The translations under genes and the position numbers were made by a program. A stretch of DNA of 64,000 nucleotides from Salinactinospora qingdaonensis (GTDB lineage Bacteria > Actinomycetota > Actinomycetes > Streptosporangiales > Streptosporangiaceae), in contig NZ_BAABDD010000010.1 of the NCBI RefSeq assembly GCF_039539445.1, positions 123,248 to 187,247 on the forward strand, written 5' to 3'. This document shows, piece by piece, positions 40,842 through 48,980 of the stretch (positions within the stretch are counted from its first letter, which is position 1; every line of letters starts with the position of its first letter). Below the pieces are notes generated by a model. It was not told the origin of the DNA. It saw only the letters and a program-made list of their open reading frames with translations, and ran no database searches.

Positions 40842-41734
40842 TGTCAGTCTCTAACTCATCGGCGTCCGGCGGCGGGGCCGACGACTCGGCGGACTCGGGG
40901 GGCCGATCCCACAAGAAGATCCGCACGGGACGTAATCTCCCGCTCGCCATTTGCAGCGGTGTGGCGCTCGGCGCTCTCGTCCTCGTATCGATTTATCCCT
41001 ATCCGGCCGCTTTCGTGGCGATCGCCATGGTGGCCGTCCTCATCGGACTGCGGGAACTTCACCGGGCGTTTCGCTCCCTCGATATCAGCCCGGCGCTCCT
41101 CCCGCTGGTAGCGGGAGGACTGGGGATGCAGGTCGCCGCCTATTTCGGCGGTCCGGCATGGCTGCTCGGTGTCTTGGCCGTCACCGTGATCGTCGCCCTG
41201 TCGTGGCGGCTGCGCGACGGACCGGAGGGCTACGTACGCGACGCCACCTCCAGTGTCTTCATCGCGATCTACCTCCCGCTGCTGTTGGGAACCTGGCTGT
41301 TGCTGCTGGCCTCGCCCGGCGACGGTCAGGAGCGGATGATCGCCTTCATCATCGTGACGATCAGCAGCGACATCGGTGGCTATTTCGCCGGTATCACCGC
41401 GGGACGCCACAAGATGGCGCCGACGATCAGTCCCAATAAGACCTGGGAGGGCTTTGCCGGCTCTGTCGCGGCCTGCATGATCGCGGGGGCGCTTACCGTG
41501 TGGCTCATGCTTGGTGGCCCGGTGTGGGCCGGTCTGGTGTTGGGTGTGGCGGTCGTGTTGGCCGCCACCGTCGGCGACCTGATCGAGTCGCTGATCAAGC
41601 GTGATCTTGGCGTCAAAGACATGGGGAGCTTCATGCCCGGCCACGGTGGCCTGCTCGACCGGCTCGATTCTCTCCTGGTCGCCGGGCCCGTGGCCTGGGT
41701 CGTGCTCACGCTGCTGGTGCCCGCCCCGGCCTGA
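40841..41734 (+). CDS. cdsA: Phosphatidate cytidylyltransferase
   Basis: CdsA makes CDP-diacylglycerol, the precursor of membrane phospholipids. 297 residues with about eight membrane helices and a Ser/Gly-rich polar N-terminus. The signature near the C-terminus, VGDLIESLIKRDLGVKDMGS followed by GHGGLLDRLDSLL, is diagnostic. GTG 40841 overlaps frr by one base, so it is the last gene of the rpsB-tsf-pyrH-frr-cdsA block. Confidence 0.95.
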   Translation: MSVSNSSASGGGADDSADSGGRSHKKIRTGRNLPLAICSGVALGALVLVSIYPYPAAFVAIAMVAVLIGLRELHRAFRSLDISPALLPLVAGGLGMQVAAYFGGPAWLLGVLAVTVIVALSWRLRDGPEGYVRDATSSVFIAIYLPLLLGTWLLLLASPGDGQERMIAFIIVTISSDIGGYFAGITAGRHKMAPTISPNKTWEGFAGSVAACMIAGALTVWLMLGGPVWAGLVLGVAVVLAATVGDLIESLIKRDLGVKDMGSFMPGHGGLLDRLDSLLVAGPVAWVVLTLLVPAPA

Positions 41735-41787
41735 CCGTGGCCGGCTACAGCTCTAGGCTCGCCGGCGTGCCGCGGCTGGCGGTGCTG

Positions 41788-42870
41788 TTAGCTCATGATC
41801 CAACTGCGGCCTTCGGCGGCGAGTTTGGCGAGGAGGGTCGTGGAGTCGTGTTCCTTGGCGAAGAGATGCTCGGGCCGGGTGATGGGGATCACCCACAGCC
41901 AGGTCACTGGGTCGCCATGGAACTGTAGGCCTGAGGTGTCGGGTGGGGGGCCGCTGCCGTTGCCGGCCAGCGGACCGGGATCGGCCACGAGCAGTACGGC
42001 GGCATTATCCCCGCGCAGCGGTGAGTCTTCGGCGCTGCGCATCCATTTCACGCTGTGACCCGGCCCGAACCAGGTGACGGCGCGCCAGGGAAACGTGCCC
42101 AGCCACCGGAAGACACGGGCGGCCAGATGGGAGGGGCCGGTGGTGGCCAGCGCGAGCTCGATGCGCGCATAGGCCGAGGTGTCGGCCATGTAGCGGTCGA
42201 GGGTGGGCATGCGCTGGCCGCACATGCCCACGGTGCTCAGCACCGTGTACGGCCGCTCTGGGGTGGCCGGCCGTTCGGAGACGCGGATCAGGGGGGCGTG
42301 GCCGTCGGAGACGTCCCAGTAGTGCCCGGCCGGCCCCACGGTGCGGGTGAGGTGGTTGAAGACGGTGCGCTGTACGTTGCGCCAGGCATTGGGCGCCTCA
42401 CGCCACTGCCAGTAGGCTTCGGCGTGCACCACGCGCGGCCACAGTTGGGCGGCGACGTCGTCGAGCGCCCACGCATAGGGGCTGCGGCCGATGGCTTCCC
42501 GGGCATAGCCGGGCAGACCGCGGTCGGCTTCTGCCCAGCCGGGGATGATCGCCAACAGTCCGTCGCTGTCGAGCAGTGCGATCCCGTCGCCCTCTTCGAA
42601 CCACACCACGCGCAACCGGTCGGGGTCGAAGGGGGCGCGTCCCTGAGGATGTTTGGTGTGCTGGGCCGGCATCAGCGGAGCCCGGCCGTCGTCAGGGGTT
42701 TCCTGGCCGATGTCGGGGGCGAGTTCGTGGTTGGCCAACCATACGGGAACGCGGACCGCCCCGCGTGGGTCGATCAGGTAGGCGGCGGTGGTCCGGCCGT
42801 CACACTCGACGATGAGCCGCCGGCTCTGGTAGGGGCTCACCCGGTCGAGGAGGATCCGAGTTGTGGCCAC
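41788..42870 (-). CDS. Sufu (suppressor of fused) domain protein
   Basis: A 360-residue protein that I place in the suppressor-of-fused family from its C-terminal half (about residues 195-350): YTVLSTVGMCGQRMP, YARIELALAT and WLWVIPITRPEHLFAKEHDS. Bacterial Sufu-domain proteins occur in polymorphic toxin immunity loci and as stand-alone proteins. The N-terminal 190 residues have no family resemblance that I recognise. GTG 42870 is preceded by GAGGAGGAG. It is convergent with cdsA and divergent from rlmN. Confidence 0.65.
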   Translation of the reverse strand: MATTRILLDRVSPYQSRRLIVECDGRTTAAYLIDPRGAVRVPVWLANHELAPDIGQETPDDGRAPLMPAQHTKHPQGRAPFDPDRLRVVWFEEGDGIALLDSDGLLAIIPGWAEADRGLPGYAREAIGRSPYAWALDDVAAQLWPRVVHAEAYWQWREAPNAWRNVQRTVFNHLTRTVGPAGHYWDVSDGHAPLIRVSERPATPERPYTVLSTVGMCGQRMPTLDRYMADTSAYARIELALATTGPSHLAARVFRWLGTFPWRAVTWFGPGHSVKWMRSAEDSPLRGDNAAVLLVADPGPLAGNGSGPPPDTSGLQFHGDPVTWLWVIPITRPEHLFAKEHDSTTLLAKLAAEGRSWIMS

Positions 42871-43040
42871 AGCTCCTCCTCATTGGTCGTTGCCCACGCG
42901 CCCCCACCTACCGTGCAACATAGTATGGACGGTAGTGCCGTATGGGCGGCGTTGGCGCTGCTCGGTTGTGTCAGGCCACAAATTACCGCGAAGCGTCGGT
43001 CTGCCGCTGCCCCCGTTGTCTCTCCTTCTGGATCTTAGTC

Positions 43041-44138
43041 ATGCCTGCCGAGCTCACTTTCGTATCGCCCAACCGTGCCCGCCCGCCGCGGCATCTCGCC
43101 GACCTCAGTCCGCAGGATCGCCAGGCCGCCGTCGCCGAGCTGGGGGAGAAGCCGTTCCGGGCCAAGCAGCTCGCGCAGCACTACTTCGGTCATCTCGAAT
43201 CCGATACCGCAGCTATGACCGACCTGCCGGCGGCCTCCCGAGAACGGCTCGGGGAGGCGCTGCTGCCGCGGCTGCTCACGGTGGTGCGTCATGTCACCTG
43301 CGACGGCGGGATGACGCGCAAGACGTTGTGGCGCGCTTTCGACGGGGTGATGTTCGAGTCGGTGCTCATGCGCTACCCCGACCGCGTCACGCTGTGCGTG
43401 TCCTCCCAAGCCGGGTGCGGCATGAACTGCCCCTTCTGTGCCACGGGCCAAAACGGCCTCACCCGTAACCTCTCGACCGGCGAGATCGTTGACCAGATCG
43501 TGTCGGTGGCGCGGGATCTGGAGCGCGGCGAGGTCGCCGGCGGCCCGGGGCGCATCGGCAACATCGTGTTCATGGGGATGGGGGAGCCGTTGGCCAACTA
43601 CCGGCGCGTCTTCGACGCGGTACGACGGATCACCGATCCTGTCCCCGGCGGGTTGGGGCTCTCCCAGCGCGGGGTGACGATCTCCACGGTCGGGCTGGTG
43701 CCGGCGATGCACAAGCTGGCCGCCGAGCGGACGCAGGTGCGGCTCGCGGTCTCGCTGCATGCCCCCGACGACGAGCTACGCGATGAGCTGGTCCCGGTCA
43801 ACAACCGTTGGCCGGTCGCCGAGGTGCTCGATGCAGCCTGGCACTACGCTGACGTGACCGGTCGCCGGGTTTCGATCGAGTACGCGCTGATCCGCGACAT
43901 CAACGATCAGGCTTGGCGCGCCGACATGCTTGGTGAGCTGCTCGCCGGCCAGTTGACCCATGTCAATCTCATCCCGCTCAACCCCACGCCCGGCTCCAAA
44001 TGGACCGCCTCGCGCCCCGAGGACGAGCGTGAATTCGTCCGCCGGTTGCAGGCCCACGGTGTTTCGGTGACGATCCGCGATACGCGGGGCCAGGAGATCG
44101 ACGGTGCGTGTGGTCAGCTCGCCGCGGCCGAGAAGTAG
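43041..44138 (+). CDS. rlmN: 23S rRNA (adenine(2503)-C2)-methyltransferase RlmN
   Basis: A radical SAM methyltransferase, 365 residues. The cluster motif CGMNCPFC (CxxxCxxC) near residue 115, MGMGEPLANY and SLHAPDDELRDELVPVN are all present, and the N-terminus MPAELTFVSPNRARPP precedes the RlmN helical domain. ATG 43041 is the start; the open frame continues back to 42942 without conservation. It methylates A2503 of 23S rRNA and position 37 of some tRNAs. Confidence 0.94.
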   Translation: MPAELTFVSPNRARPPRHLADLSPQDRQAAVAELGEKPFRAKQLAQHYFGHLESDTAAMTDLPAASRERLGEALLPRLLTVVRHVTCDGGMTRKTLWRAFDGVMFESVLMRYPDRVTLCVSSQAGCGMNCPFCATGQNGLTRNLSTGEIVDQIVSVARDLERGEVAGGPGRIGNIVFMGMGEPLANYRRVFDAVRRITDPVPGGLGLSQRGVTISTVGLVPAMHKLAAERTQVRLAVSLHAPDDELRDELVPVNNRWPVAEVLDAAWHYADVTGRRVSIEYALIRDINDQAWRADMLGELLAGQLTHVNLIPLNPTPGSKWTASRPEDEREFVRRLQAHGVSVTIRDTRGQEIDGACGQLAAAEK

Positions 44139-44177
44139 CCGAAGCGGAGGCGCCGCCGTGCCGGCGGGAGTCCCGTC

Positions 44178-44648
44178 GTGATCGAAGTCGCTTTCGCTTT
44201 CCTCCTCGCGCTGCTCTCGGCGTTGCTGCCGTTCATCAACATCGAGCTCTACCTGCTGGGAGCGGCGGCCCTGTCGGGCGACGGCGTGCTCGTCGCGATG
44301 GCTGTGGCGGCGGGCGCCGGTCAGACCATCGGCAAGGTTGTCTACTACTACCTGGGTAAAGGCGTGCTCACGGCGGGCTGGCTGCGCCGTCGGGCGGAGA
44401 AGTCGGGGGGCTGGAGCGAGAAGATGGCCCGGTGGCGCCGGCGGGTCGAGGGGCGCCCCTGGTGGACGGGGGCTCTGGTAGGGCTGAGTTCCTTGACCAG
44501 CGTCCCTCCGTTCATGGTGGTCTCGGTGCTCGCGGGAACGCTGCGGATGTCGCTGGTGGCCTTCGTCGCGGTCACGATGGTTACTCGCACCGCCAGGTTT
44601 TTGCTGTTGGTCTATGCGCCGGGAGTGGCGGGGGCGATCCTGGCGTGA
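44178..44648 (+). CDS. Small VTT/DedA-like membrane protein
   Basis: A 156-residue membrane protein with about four hydrophobic segments: residues about 5-24, 28-50, 97-117 and 127-155. GQTIGKVVYYYLGKG and EGRPWWTGALVGLSSLTSVPP resemble the VTT (DedA/SNARE-associated) family. GTG 44178 follows rlmN by 40 bases, probably in the same transcript. Function unknown; membrane homeostasis or lipid scrambling is plausible from the family only. Confidence 0.65.
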   Translation: MIEVAFAFLLALLSALLPFINIELYLLGAAALSGDGVLVAMAVAAGAGQTIGKVVYYYLGKGVLTAGWLRRRAEKSGGWSEKMARWRRRVEGRPWWTGALVGLSSLTSVPPFMVVSVLAGTLRMSLVAFVAVTMVTRTARFLLLVYAPGVAGAILA

Positions 44649-44761
44649 GCAGGGGGCTTGGGACGCAGCCGCCTTCCGCGAGAGCCGAAACGCCGTCCTC
44701 GCCGAACCCCCGGCACACGTAGCGCCGTGCCGGGAATCGGGCTTGACGTAGGGGGCGGAGG

Positions 44762-45250
44762 TCAGCGTGTTCTCCGGCCATGCTTGTGCAGCCTGAGGTA
44801 GAGGAAGCTTTCGGTTCCGGTGACCATGGCCACTGACCGGATGTCGCGCAGCAGGTCCAGCAGCCGTTCGTCGTTGGAGGCCACGACCTCGACGAGGAGG
44901 TCGAACGACCCGGCGGTGATCACGACGTGTTCGACGCCTTGGAGTTCGGCAACCTCGTCGGCGACGAGGCTGGGGTCCCCGTCGCAGCGGATGCCGATCA
45001 TGGCTTGCCGGCTGAACCCGAGCATCACCGGGTCGGTCACGCCGACCACTTGGACGACGCCGGTCTCCAGCAATCGCTGCACCCGCTGACGCACCGCGGC
45101 TTCCGAGAGTCCTACCGCCTTGCCGATCGCAGCGTAGGAGCGCCGTCCGTCCTCTTGGAGCTGCTCGATGATGCGTTGAGCGGTGTCATCGAGAACGATG
45201 CCGTGCGAGTTGCCCTTTCGGGGTGTGGTCAGGTCCACCTGCTCTGCCAC
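44762..45250 (-). CDS. Lrp/AsnC family transcriptional regulator
   Basis: A 162-residue Lrp/AsnC protein: an N-terminal HTH (about residues 25-62, QLQEDGRRSYAAIGKAVGLS then VRQRVQRLLETG) and a C-terminal RAM effector domain with HVVITAGSFDLLVEVVASND. I chose GTG 45250 because GGAGG lies seven bases upstream; the frame is open to 45298. It is divergent from the aminotransferase gene, so it probably regulates it, and possibly itself. Confidence 0.9.
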   Translation of the reverse strand: MAEQVDLTTPRKGNSHGIVLDDTAQRIIEQLQEDGRRSYAAIGKAVGLSEAAVRQRVQRLLETGVVQVVGVTDPVMLGFSRQAMIGIRCDGDPSLVADEVAELQGVEHVVITAGSFDLLVEVVASNDERLLDLLRDIRSVAMVTGTESFLYLRLHKHGRRTR

Positions 45251-45295
45251 ATGCGCCTCCGCTTTTCGCGTGATGGCTAGATGCCTCGTTTTACA

Positions 45296-45315
45296 CATCC
45301 AATATCGCGTGGATG
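45296..45315. promoter_or_regulatory. Inverted repeat between Lrp regulator and aminotransferase genes
   Basis: CATCCA-N8-TGGATG is a perfect 6-bp inverted repeat in the divergent region, the layout expected of an Lrp/AsnC operator. The aminotransferase promoter should lie nearby. Confidence 0.35.
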
Positions 45316-45548
45316 GGCCGGTGTGGGCGAGTGGAACGGCGGATTGACCCTGAGCTGCCCCTCCCCCTTCTAGCAGCGTTATTGCTGGTCATCGGTTATC
45401 GCCATCTAAGGTTGGCCACGTTCGGCCTCCAACGCCGTGCGTCACAGCTTGCCGCGCTCTCGCGGTCGCGCCCCCACGGTCGCGGCGGGGAGGGGATTTC
45501 GACGGCGTGACGCTGGCCAATGGCTGCGATAACCAAGAGACTGAACGC

Positions 45549-46847
45549 ATGTCGGATCTGCTCGCACGTCACCGCGCCGTCATGCCCGCTTGGCTGGCCC
45601 TGTACTACGACACCCCCATCGAGATCGTCAGTGGTAAAGGCAACCGGCTCACCGACGCCGAAGGCCGTACTTATCTCGACTTCTTCGCGGGAATCGTCAC
45701 GAACACGCTTGGCTACGACGTGGCTGAGGTTCGCGATGCCGTGGAACGCCAACTCGCGCGCGGTGTGGCACACACCTCCACCCTCTACCTACTACGCGGC
45801 CAGGTGGAGCTGGCCGAGAAGATCGCTCGGCTCTCCGGTATCCCCGAGGCCAAAGTGTTTTTCACCAACTCCGGTACCGAGGCCAACGAGACCGCGCTGC
45901 TGTTGGCCACGTGTGCACGCGGCTCCGACCAGGTGCTGGCGATGCGCAACAGCTACCACGGCCGCTCCTATGGCACGACTGCGGTCACGGGGAACCGGAG
46001 TTGGAAGAACTCCGCTCTGTCGCCGTTGAACGTGCACTACCTGCATGGCACCGACCGCGATCTGCCTGCCTTCCGTGCCCTGTCCGACGCCGGGTACATC
46101 GACGCCTGCGTGGCCGACCTGCGCGAGGTGCTGGCCACGGCAGCAGCCCCGGATCTCGCCTGTCTCATCGCCGAGCCGGTGCAGGGCGTGGGTGGGCTCA
46201 CGGCGCCTCCCGACGGCTTGCTGGCCGCCTACAAGGAGGTGCTCGACGAGCACGGCATCCTGTTCGTCTCCGACGAGGTGCAAACGGCCTGGGGGCGCAC
46301 CGGGGAGCATTTCTGGGGGATCGGTGCGCACGGCGTGGTCCCCGACGCTATGACCTTCGCCAAAGGGCTGGGCAACGGGGTGGCCATCGGCGGCGTCGTC
46401 GCACGTGGGGACCTGATGGACGTGCTGCCTGCCAACAGCCTGTCCACCTTTGGTGGCAACCCGATCGCCACCGCCGCGGCCAATGCCACCCTGGATTACA
46501 TCCTCGACCACGAATTGCAGACCAACGCCGCCCGTTTGGGGGAGGTGCTGATGGCGGGGCTGCGCCCCCTGGTCGAGACCCTGCCCAGCGTGGCGGCGGT
46601 ACGGGGCAAAGGACTGATGCTCGGTATGGAGTTGGTCAGGCCCGGCACGGGGGAGCCGGCACCGGAATTGGCCGCGGCGGCCCTGGAAGCGACTCGAGAG
46701 CGGGGGTTGCTCATCGGCAAGGGGGGCCTGCGCGGCAATGTGTTGCGTATGGCCCCGCCGCTGACGCTGCACGAGGAGGAGGCGCGCGAGGGCCTGGAGG
46801 TGCTCGTCGAAGCCGTCAGTGCTGTCGATGCGGCGGCGCGCTCTTGA
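45549..46847 (+). CDS. Class III PLP-dependent aminotransferase
   Basis: A 432-residue pyridoxal-phosphate aminotransferase of the class III (ornithine/GABA/alanine-glyoxylate) type. FFTNSGTEANETALLLA, SYHGRSYGTTAVTGN, FVSDEVQTAWGRTGEHFWG and the PLP lysine in TFAKGLGNGVAIGG are intact. ATG 45549 (MSDLLARHRAVMPAWLALYYD) is the preferred start. Its neighbours, an Lrp regulator, a carbon-nitrogen hydrolase and a PucR-type regulator, point to amine or amino acid catabolism (GABA, beta-alanine or related), which is inference. Confidence 0.9.
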   Translation: MSDLLARHRAVMPAWLALYYDTPIEIVSGKGNRLTDAEGRTYLDFFAGIVTNTLGYDVAEVRDAVERQLARGVAHTSTLYLLRGQVELAEKIARLSGIPEAKVFFTNSGTEANETALLLATCARGSDQVLAMRNSYHGRSYGTTAVTGNRSWKNSALSPLNVHYLHGTDRDLPAFRALSDAGYIDACVADLREVLATAAAPDLACLIAEPVQGVGGLTAPPDGLLAAYKEVLDEHGILFVSDEVQTAWGRTGEHFWGIGAHGVVPDAMTFAKGLGNGVAIGGVVARGDLMDVLPANSLSTFGGNPIATAAANATLDYILDHELQTNAARLGEVLMAGLRPLVETLPSVAAVRGKGLMLGMELVRPGTGEPAPELAAAALEATRERGLLIGKGGLRGNVLRMAPPLTLHEEEAREGLEVLVEAVSAVDAAARS

Positions 46848-47271
46848 GCCCTCCCCGTAGGGTGCCCTTAGTGGGGCCGCGACGGAGAGCTGACACTTGA
46901 GCTTCTGGAGAGTATCGGCGCGGTGAACAGGCAGCGAACCACGGACAAGCTTTCGCATACATATAGTCGCGGTGTCGACGCGGGGAGTATGGTTTCGATC
47001 AGTCGGCCGTAATGGACCGGCTTGTGCTGGCATAACGGGATGACGCACTCATTTCCCCTCCCCTCCCCCTCCATGGAAAGCGGGTGCGTCGCAGGGAGCG
47101 TTTCGGGTTCCCCCGCCTGGAGCGCGCCACGCCGTGGGGGCCTCCCGCTTCGTGGGAGGCCCCTCGGTGTCTGCCGGCGCTTATACCTGCCACGGTGGTC
47201 GGCCACCCCCGTGGGGCGCTCGCCGCGTGGTCGGTGACCCTTGCGCCTACAGTCGGGATCGTAGGGTCTGC
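46848..47271. other. Intergenic region after the aminotransferase
   Basis: Contains a strong hairpin at 47137-47163 and a pyrimidine tract (47049-47071). No gene that I can support. Confidence 0.5.
47137..47163. terminator. Terminator-like hairpin downstream of aminotransferase
   Basis: GGGGCCTCCC (47137-47146) pairs with GGGAGGCCCC (47154-47163) around a seven-base loop, between the plus-strand aminotransferase and the minus-strand small gene. Confidence 0.65.
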
Positions 47272-47532
47272 TCAGTGCGCCGCGAGCGCATGGCGCGACG
47301 AACCCGCCTGGTGATCGGCCACGATTCCGGCGCATTCGCCGCACCCGTAGATGCCCGTGCCGTCGGGCAGTGCGCCCAGTGGCCGGCGAGGACGCGGCCA
47401 CTTCGCGTGGCAGATCGCGCAGGCATCCCCCAATGCCTGCGCTGATGTCAGCGACTCGGGCTCGAAGATGTAGCTGCCCTCGTCAGTGTCCGTGCTTGTC
47501 GTGTGATCGCACACGATACGCAGACCGCTCAA
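47272..47532 (-). CDS. Small zinc-ribbon-like protein
   Basis: An 86-residue protein with two CxxC pairs, CAICHAKWPRPRRPLGALPD and GIYGCGECAGIVADH, arranged as a small zinc ribbon. The N-terminal part is polar and the C-terminus basic. TTG 47532 follows AAGGAC, a weak ribosome binding site. The regular cysteine pattern makes me think that it is real, but the family is unknown to me. An AT-rich promoter region with an inverted repeat is 43 bases upstream. Confidence 0.55.
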   Translation of the reverse strand: MSGLRIVCDHTTSTDTDEGSYIFEPESLTSAQALGDACAICHAKWPRPRRPLGALPDGTGIYGCGECAGIVADHQAGSSRHALAAH

Positions 47533-47574
47533 CGTCCTTGCTCCCCCCGTGGTTTAGGACAGTCTGGCGGGTCG

Positions 47575-47597
47575 ATAGTTACTAACTATTTATTGAA
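47575..47597 (-). promoter_or_regulatory. Operator-like region upstream of zinc-ribbon gene
   Basis: ATAGTT-ACT-AACTAT (47575-47589) is a perfect 6-bp inverted repeat, immediately followed by an 11-base sequence (TATTTATTGAA, 47587-47597) identical to the one at the GbsR promoter. Both read toward minus-strand genes. Confidence 0.4.
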
Positions 47598-47746
47598 CCA
47601 GATGTGCCGTACTGTAGGAATGGTCTGGGCCATATTCCGTGACCGTAGGCATGTGTATGATAACTCTCAGTAGTAAAAAAGGGAATATGTTGCGTCCAGC
47701 TCTCGTGTTCGGTGCCGTCTAGCCTGGTATGTCGGCTTTTTCGGTG

Positions 47747-48544
47747 CTACTCGCTCGGCACGACCCGGAACCGGCGCAACCGCAGCGCCGGGTTTCGGCT
47801 ACGGACGTCGCCGATGCGTTCGGTCGAGATCTCCCCCACGGCGACGCCCGTTTGTTCGCCCAATGCGGCCACGGTGACTCCCATGGGGTCGACCACCATG
47901 CTCGAACCGGCCCCTGTCGGTGCGTGCTGGCCGGCTGCGGCCACATACATAGTGTTCTCGATGGCACGGGCCCGCACGAGGGTGCGCCAGTGGTCCTCTT
48001 TCAACGGGCCGGGAACCCACGCCGCCGGTAGCAGCAGCACGTCGGCGCCGGCATCGACAATACGCCGGGTAACCTCAGGGAAACGCAGGTCATAGCATGT
48101 CTGCATCCCGAGCGTAACGCTGTCGACGGTGAATGTCTCCGGTGCGCTGATCTCCCCCGGCCGGATCACCGCGGACTCGGTGAACCCGAAGGCGTCGTAG
48201 AGGTGCAGCTTGCGGTAGGTGGCCACGATCTCGCCGCTGGGGTCCACCGCCAGGAGCGTGTTGTGGACGCGCTTGTCCTCTTCGCTGGCCTCATTGACCC
48301 CGGCGACAACGTGAACCCCATGCTCGCGGGCCAGCCCGCGCACGCCCGAGACGAACGCCCCCGTGAGGGGCTCGGCGGCGTCGATGAGGCGATGATCGGT
48401 GCGCGGCACCGTGAACATCGTGTACTCCGGCAGGACCACCACGCCGGCACCGCGCTCGGCGGCCTCGGCCACCAGCGCCCTCGCGCCGGCCAGGTTCTCG
48501 TCTTTGTCCTCACCCGGCGCGAACTGGGCCACAGCCACATGCAC
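47747..48544 (-). CDS. Carbon-nitrogen hydrolase (nitrilase superfamily)
   Basis: A 265-residue nitrilase-superfamily hydrolase. The Glu-Lys-Cys triad is visible: LPEYTMF, ATYRKLHLYDAFG and GMQTCYDLRFPEV. The start is uncertain: GTG 48544 has GGGAGA at a proper distance, while GTG 48553 is too close to it; the frame is open to 48739. Substrate unknown; the adjacent regulators suggest an amide or carbamoyl-type nitrogen compound. Confidence 0.88.
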   Translation of the reverse strand: MHVAVAQFAPGEDKDENLAGARALVAEAAERGAGVVVLPEYTMFTVPRTDHRLIDAAEPLTGAFVSGVRGLAREHGVHVVAGVNEASEEDKRVHNTLLAVDPSGEIVATYRKLHLYDAFGFTESAVIRPGEISAPETFTVDSVTLGMQTCYDLRFPEVTRRIVDAGADVLLLPAAWVPGPLKEDHWRTLVRARAIENTMYVAAAGQHAPTGAGSSMVVDPMGVTVAALGEQTGVAVGEISTERIGDVRSRNPALRLRRFRVVPSE

Positions 48545-48980
48545 GGTCGTCACTCTCCCTCTGCCGGGCCCGATCCGGTTGACCGGATCACCGCTCTCCT
48601 GCCCTTGGGGTCCATCGTCGCAGACGTATACCGCTCGTGCCCGCGGCGCTCCCCGCAGCGGCGTGGCGGGGACGTCGACGCAGGCGGGGGCGGTCCGCTC
48701 CGGCCCCACGACCGCCGCGACGGCTAGGATCTCTCCCATGAGGTGGTCGTTTCGTTACCGCTCTCCCTCACCAGCCGAGGAGAGTCCCCGGCTCGCGCGT
48801 CGGCGCCTCCGGCCGCGCCGAGCGTAGGGTAGACCGCCGGCAGCCCGGCACTGCACGGTCGGCCCCGCTGTCGCTGCGGCCCCGGCTCGCCCCTCGTCGC
48901 CGCGTCCAGGCGATAGGCACGGGCCAGGAGCCCGTTGTCCGGCTGCCGCTGGAGCCGGCCGCCAATGAGAGGAGTCCGCT

